Below are positions 61,328-64,000 of a stretch of 64,000 bases of DNA, piece by piece. The translations under genes and the position numbers were made by a program. The notes beneath the pieces are model-generated. The model searched no databases, had not been told where the DNA came from, and saw nothing but the letters and a program-made list of their open reading frames with translations. The first letter of the stretch is position 1. Each line of letters starts with the position of its first letter. Origin of the DNA: Nocardioides marinisabuli (GTDB lineage Bacteria; Actinomycetota; Actinomycetes; Propionibacteriales; Nocardioidaceae); the NCBI RefSeq assembly GCF_013466785.1, contig NZ_CP059163.1, positions 2,976,001-3,040,000 of the forward strand, read 5' to 3'.

Positions 61328-64000
61328 GTGGCCAAGACCCGCGTACACGAGCTCGCCAAGGAGTTCGGCGTCGAGAGCAAGTTCGTTCTCGAGAAGTTCA
61401 AGGAGATGGGGGAGTTCGTCAAGTCGGCGAGCTCCACCGTGGAGCTCCCTGCGGAGATGCGTTTCCGCAAGGAGTACGGCGAGAAGCTGAAGACCGAGGC
61501 TCCCTCGGCGCCCGCTCCCGCCAGCGCCGCCCCGGCGGCCAAGCCCGGCCCCCGGCCCGGCCCGAAGGCGCCCAAGCCCGCCGCCGAGACCCCGGAGGCC
61601 CCCGCGGCCCCCGAGGCCCCTGCTGCGCCGGCTGCCGCCGAGGCGCCCGCCGCCGCTGAGGCACCGGCCGCTCCCGAGGCGCCCGCCGCCCCGGAGGCAC
61701 CCGCCGCGCCTGCTGCGTCCGCCCCGCGTCCGGGCCCCAAGCCCGCGCCGCGTCCGGCCGCCAAGCCGGCCCCGAAGGCCGAGCCCCAGGCTCCCGCCGC
61801 CAAGTCCGACGGCGGCGAGGCAGGCAAGCCGGCCCCGCGTCCGGTCGGTCGCCCCGGCACCCCCCGTCCGGGCAACAACCCGTTCTCCTCCAGCCAGGGC
61901 ATGGGCCGCAAGCCCTCCCCGGCCCCCGGTGGCGAGCGCGGCCCCGCTGCTCCCGGCCCCGGTGCCGGAGCCGGTGCCGGCGACCAGCGCCCGCCGCGCC
62001 CGCCGGCCGGTCGTGACGGCGGCGCTCCCGGGCGCTCCGGCATGCCGCGCCCCAACCCGGCGATGATGCCCAAGTCCCCGGCCGCGTTCGGCTCGGGCCC
62101 CGGCGGTCGTCCCGCCCCCGGTGCCGGTCGTCCCGGCCCCGGTGGTCGTGGCGGCGGTCGTCCGGGCCCCGGTGGCGGAGCCCCGGGTCGTCCCGGTGGC
62201 GCCCCCGGCGGGTTCGCCGGTCGCCCCGGCGGCGGTGGCCGTCCCGGCGGCGGTCGTCCCGGCCAGCGTGGCCAGACCCAGGGTGCGTTCGGCCGTCCCG
62301 GCGGTCCCTCGCGCCGCGGTCGCAAGTCGAAGCGGGCGCGTCGTCAGGAGTTCGAGGCCATGGAGGCCCCGACCCTGGGCGGCATGCGCGTCCGCAAGGG
62401 CAACGGCGAGGTCGTCCGCCTGGCGCGAGGCGCCTCGCTGACCGACTTCGCCGAGAAGGTCGGCGTCGACGCCGCCCAGCTCGTGCAGATGCTCTTCCAC
62501 CTCGGAGAGATGGTCACCTCGACCGAGTCGGTCAACGACGCGACGCTCGAGCTGCTCGGCGAGGAGCTCAACTACGTCGTGCAGGTCGTCTCGCCCGAGG
62601 ACGAGGACCGCGAGCTGCTCGAGTCCTTCGACCTCGAGTTCGGTGAGGACGAGGGCGACGAGGACGACCTGATGGTGCGGCCCCCGGTCGTCACCGTCAT
62701 GGGTCACGTCGACCACGGAAAGACCAAGCTCCTCGACGCGCTGCGCAGCGCCAACGTCGTCGACAAGGAGGCCGGTGGCATCACCCAGCACATCGGTGCC
62801 TACCAGGTCACCACCGACGTCGACGGCGCCGAGCGTCGCATCACCTTCATCGACACCCCGGGTCACGAGGCGTTCACCTCGATGCGTGCCCGTGGTGCCC
62901 AGGCCACCGACATCGCGATCCTCGTGGTCGCGGCCGACGACGGCGTGATGCCCCAGACGATCGAGGCGCTCAACCACGCCAAGGCGGCCGGTGTGCCGAT
63001 CGTGGTCGCGGTCAACAAGATCGACAAGGAGAGCGCGGACCCGACCAAGGTCCGTGGCCAGCTCTCCGAGTACGGCCTGGTGCCCGAGGAGTACGGCGGC
63101 GACGCGATGTTCGTCGACGTCTCGGCCAAGTCCGAGCTCAACCTCGACAAGCTGCTCGAGGCCGTCGTGCTGACCGCCGACGCCTCCCTCGACCTGCGGG
63201 CCAACCCCGAGCAGGACGCACAGGGCCTGGTCATCGAGGCGCACCTGGACCGCGGTCGCGGTCCGGTCGCCACGATCCTGGTCCAGCGCGGCACGCTGCG
63301 CGTGGGCGACTCGATCGTGGCGGGCCCGGCCTACGGCCGCGTGCGCGCCATGCTCGACGAGCACGGCGAGAGCATCGACGAGGCCGACCCGTCGCGTCCC
63401 GCGATGGTCCTGGGCCTGACCGCCACCCCGGGTGCCGGCCAGAACTTCCTCGTCGTCGACGACGACCGGATGGCCCGCCAGATCGCCGAGAAGCGCGAGG
63501 CGCGCGAGCGGGCGGCCATGCAGGCCAAGCGCCGTGTCCGCCGCACGCTCGAGGACTTCATGGCCTCCATGGAGAAGGGCGAGAGCCAGGAGCTCAACCT
63601 CATCCTCAAGGGCGACGTGTCCGGTTCGGTCGAGGCCCTCGAGGACGCCCTGTCGGCGCTCGACGTGGGCGACGAGGTCAGCCTGCGCGTCATCGACCGC
63701 GGTGTCGGTGCGATCACCGAGACCAACGTCGACCTGGCCGCCGCCTCCGACGCGATCATCATCGGGTTCAACGTCCGGCCCCAGGGCAAGGCGACCGAGA
63801 TGGCCGACAAGGAGGGTGTCGAGATCCGCTACTACTCGGTCATCTACCAGGCGATCGAGGAGATCGAGGCGGCCCTCAAGGGCATGCTCAAGCCCATCTA
63901 CGAGGAGTCGACCCTGGGTCAGGCGGAGATCCGCGCGATCTTCCGCTCCTCCAAGATCGGCAACATCGCCGGCTGCATGGTCACCAGCGGCCTGATCCGC
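61328..64000 (+). CDS. infB: Translation initiation factor IF-2, 3' end cut by window
   Basis: There are 891 codons without a stop up to the window edge. The N-terminal IF2_N domain [20 protein letters not shown] is followed by a long Pro/Ala-rich then Gly/Arg/Pro-rich linker (about residues 60-340). A second IF2_N-like part ([20 protein letters not shown]) precedes the GTPase domain: G1 GHVDHGKT, G3 DTPGHEAF, G4 NKID. Domains II and III follow. GTG 61328 has AGAAGGAGA a few bases before it. The 129-base gap after ylxR contains two CGATGAGTT copies (61242-61250, 61256-61264) and a CCCCAG/CTGGGG hairpin. Confidence 0.96.
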   Translation, partial: MAKTRVHELAKEFGVESKFVLEKFKEMGEFVKSASSTVELPAEMRFRKEYGEKLKTEAPSAPAPASAAPAAKPGPRPGPKAPKPAAETPEAPAAPEAPAAPAAAEAPAAAEAPAAPEAPAAPEAPAAPAASAPRPGPKPAPRPAAKPAPKAEPQAPAAKSDGGEAGKPAPRPVGRPGTPRPGNNPFSSSQGMGRKPSPAPGGERGPAAPGPGAGAGAGDQRPPRPPAGRDGGAPGRSGMPRPNPAMMPKSPAAFGSGPGGRPAPGAGRPGPGGRGGGRPGPGGGAPGRPGGAPGGFAGRPGGGGRPGGGRPGQRGQTQGAFGRPGGPSRRGRKSKRARRQEFEAMEAPTLGGMRVRKGNGEVVRLARGASLTDFAEKVGVDAAQLVQMLFHLGEMVTSTESVNDATLELLGEELNYVVQVVSPEDEDRELLESFDLEFGEDEGDEDDLMVRPPVVTVMGHVDHGKTKLLDALRSANVVDKEAGGITQHIGAYQVTTDVDGAERRITFIDTPGHEAFTSMRARGAQATDIAILVVAADDGVMPQTIEALNHAKAAGVPIVVAVNKIDKESADPTKVRGQLSEYGLVPEEYGGDAMFVDVSAKSELNLDKLLEAVVLTADASLDLRANPEQDAQGLVIEAHLDRGRGPVATILVQRGTLRVGDSIVAGPAYGRVRAMLDEHGESIDEADPSRPAMVLGLTATPGAGQNFLVVDDDRMARQIAEKREARERAAMQAKRRVRRTLEDFMASMEKGESQELNLILKGDVSGSVEALEDALSALDVGDEVSLRVIDRGVGAITETNVDLAAASDAIIIGFNVRPQGKATEMADKEGVEIRYYSVIYQAIEEIEAALKGMLKPIYEESTLGQAEIRAIFRSSKIGNIAGCMVTSGLIR

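Overview
The window is a GC-rich actinobacterial chromosome segment. Protein content, gene order and the frequent leaderless starts suggest Nocardioides or another member of the Nocardioidaceae; this is inferred, since no 16S rRNA gene is present. The backbone is a conserved run of core genes on the + strand: yraN-yifB-dprA-xerC (1.9-5.9 kb), rpsB-tsf-pyrH-frr-cdsA (9.6-13.8 kb), rlmN (19.2 kb), dxr-rseP-ispG (44.3-49.4 kb), proS (53.5 kb) and rimP-nusA-ylxR-infB (59.2 kb to the right edge, where infB is cut). The left edge cuts a TadG-like secreted protein.

Accessory blocks sit between the core genes. Between xerC and rpsB are an M23 peptidase and a divergent pair of exported proteins (DUF305 lipoprotein and LVIVD-type propeller). 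Between cdsA and rlmN is a glycerol operon (glpF-glpK-glpD). From 20.5 to 44.3 kb lies a large metabolic island: glycosyltransferase, LOG-family protein, RIO-type kinase, dimethylargininase, an Lrp/AsnC regulator, a polyamine-type ABC importer (potDABC), two FAD amine oxidoreductases (one frameshifted), a beta-alanine-type aminotransferase with methylmalonate/malonate-semialdehyde dehydrogenase, two amidohydrolases, an aminobutyraldehyde-type dehydrogenase, a saccharopine-dehydrogenase-like protein and gabT. Together these look like uptake of putrescine or spermidine and breakdown through 4-aminobutanal and GABA, with a side branch through beta-alanine. Between ispG and proS are a GNAT protein and three tandem paralogous secreted proteins. 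Between proS and rimP are a broken HAD hydrolase, a methyltransferase, a secreted M43 metalloprotease and a DUF4439/lipoprotein pair.

The most unusual content is non-coding. (i) 22-bp tandem repeats without spacers lie directly behind genes; in several cases the first unit starts with the TGA stop codon of the upstream gene and has the same orientation. A related 93-bp near-palindrome runs exactly from the stop codon of xerC to the stop codon of the convergent M23 gene. (ii) Two paralogous genes coding for a winged-helix plus DUF559/Vsr-like nuclease fold each sit between copies of repeats: one intact gene between two facing 22-bp arrays, one decayed gene between two 124-bp modules made of paired hairpins with fixed dimensions. 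This could be an undescribed repeat-targeted gene cassette. (iii) A 23-bp TGCA-rich inverted motif occurs by the DUF305/LVIVD promoters, the M43 protease promoter, and an apparently gene-less site behind it. (iv) A 15-bp motif recurs at three promoters of the polyamine island.

Three genes are disrupted: the first amine oxidoreductase (single-base frameshift in a G-rich run), the HAD hydrolase (TGG-to-TAG type nonsense) and the second nuclease-like gene (two frameshifts). No rRNA, tRNA, CRISPR array, insertion sequence or phage gene was seen.
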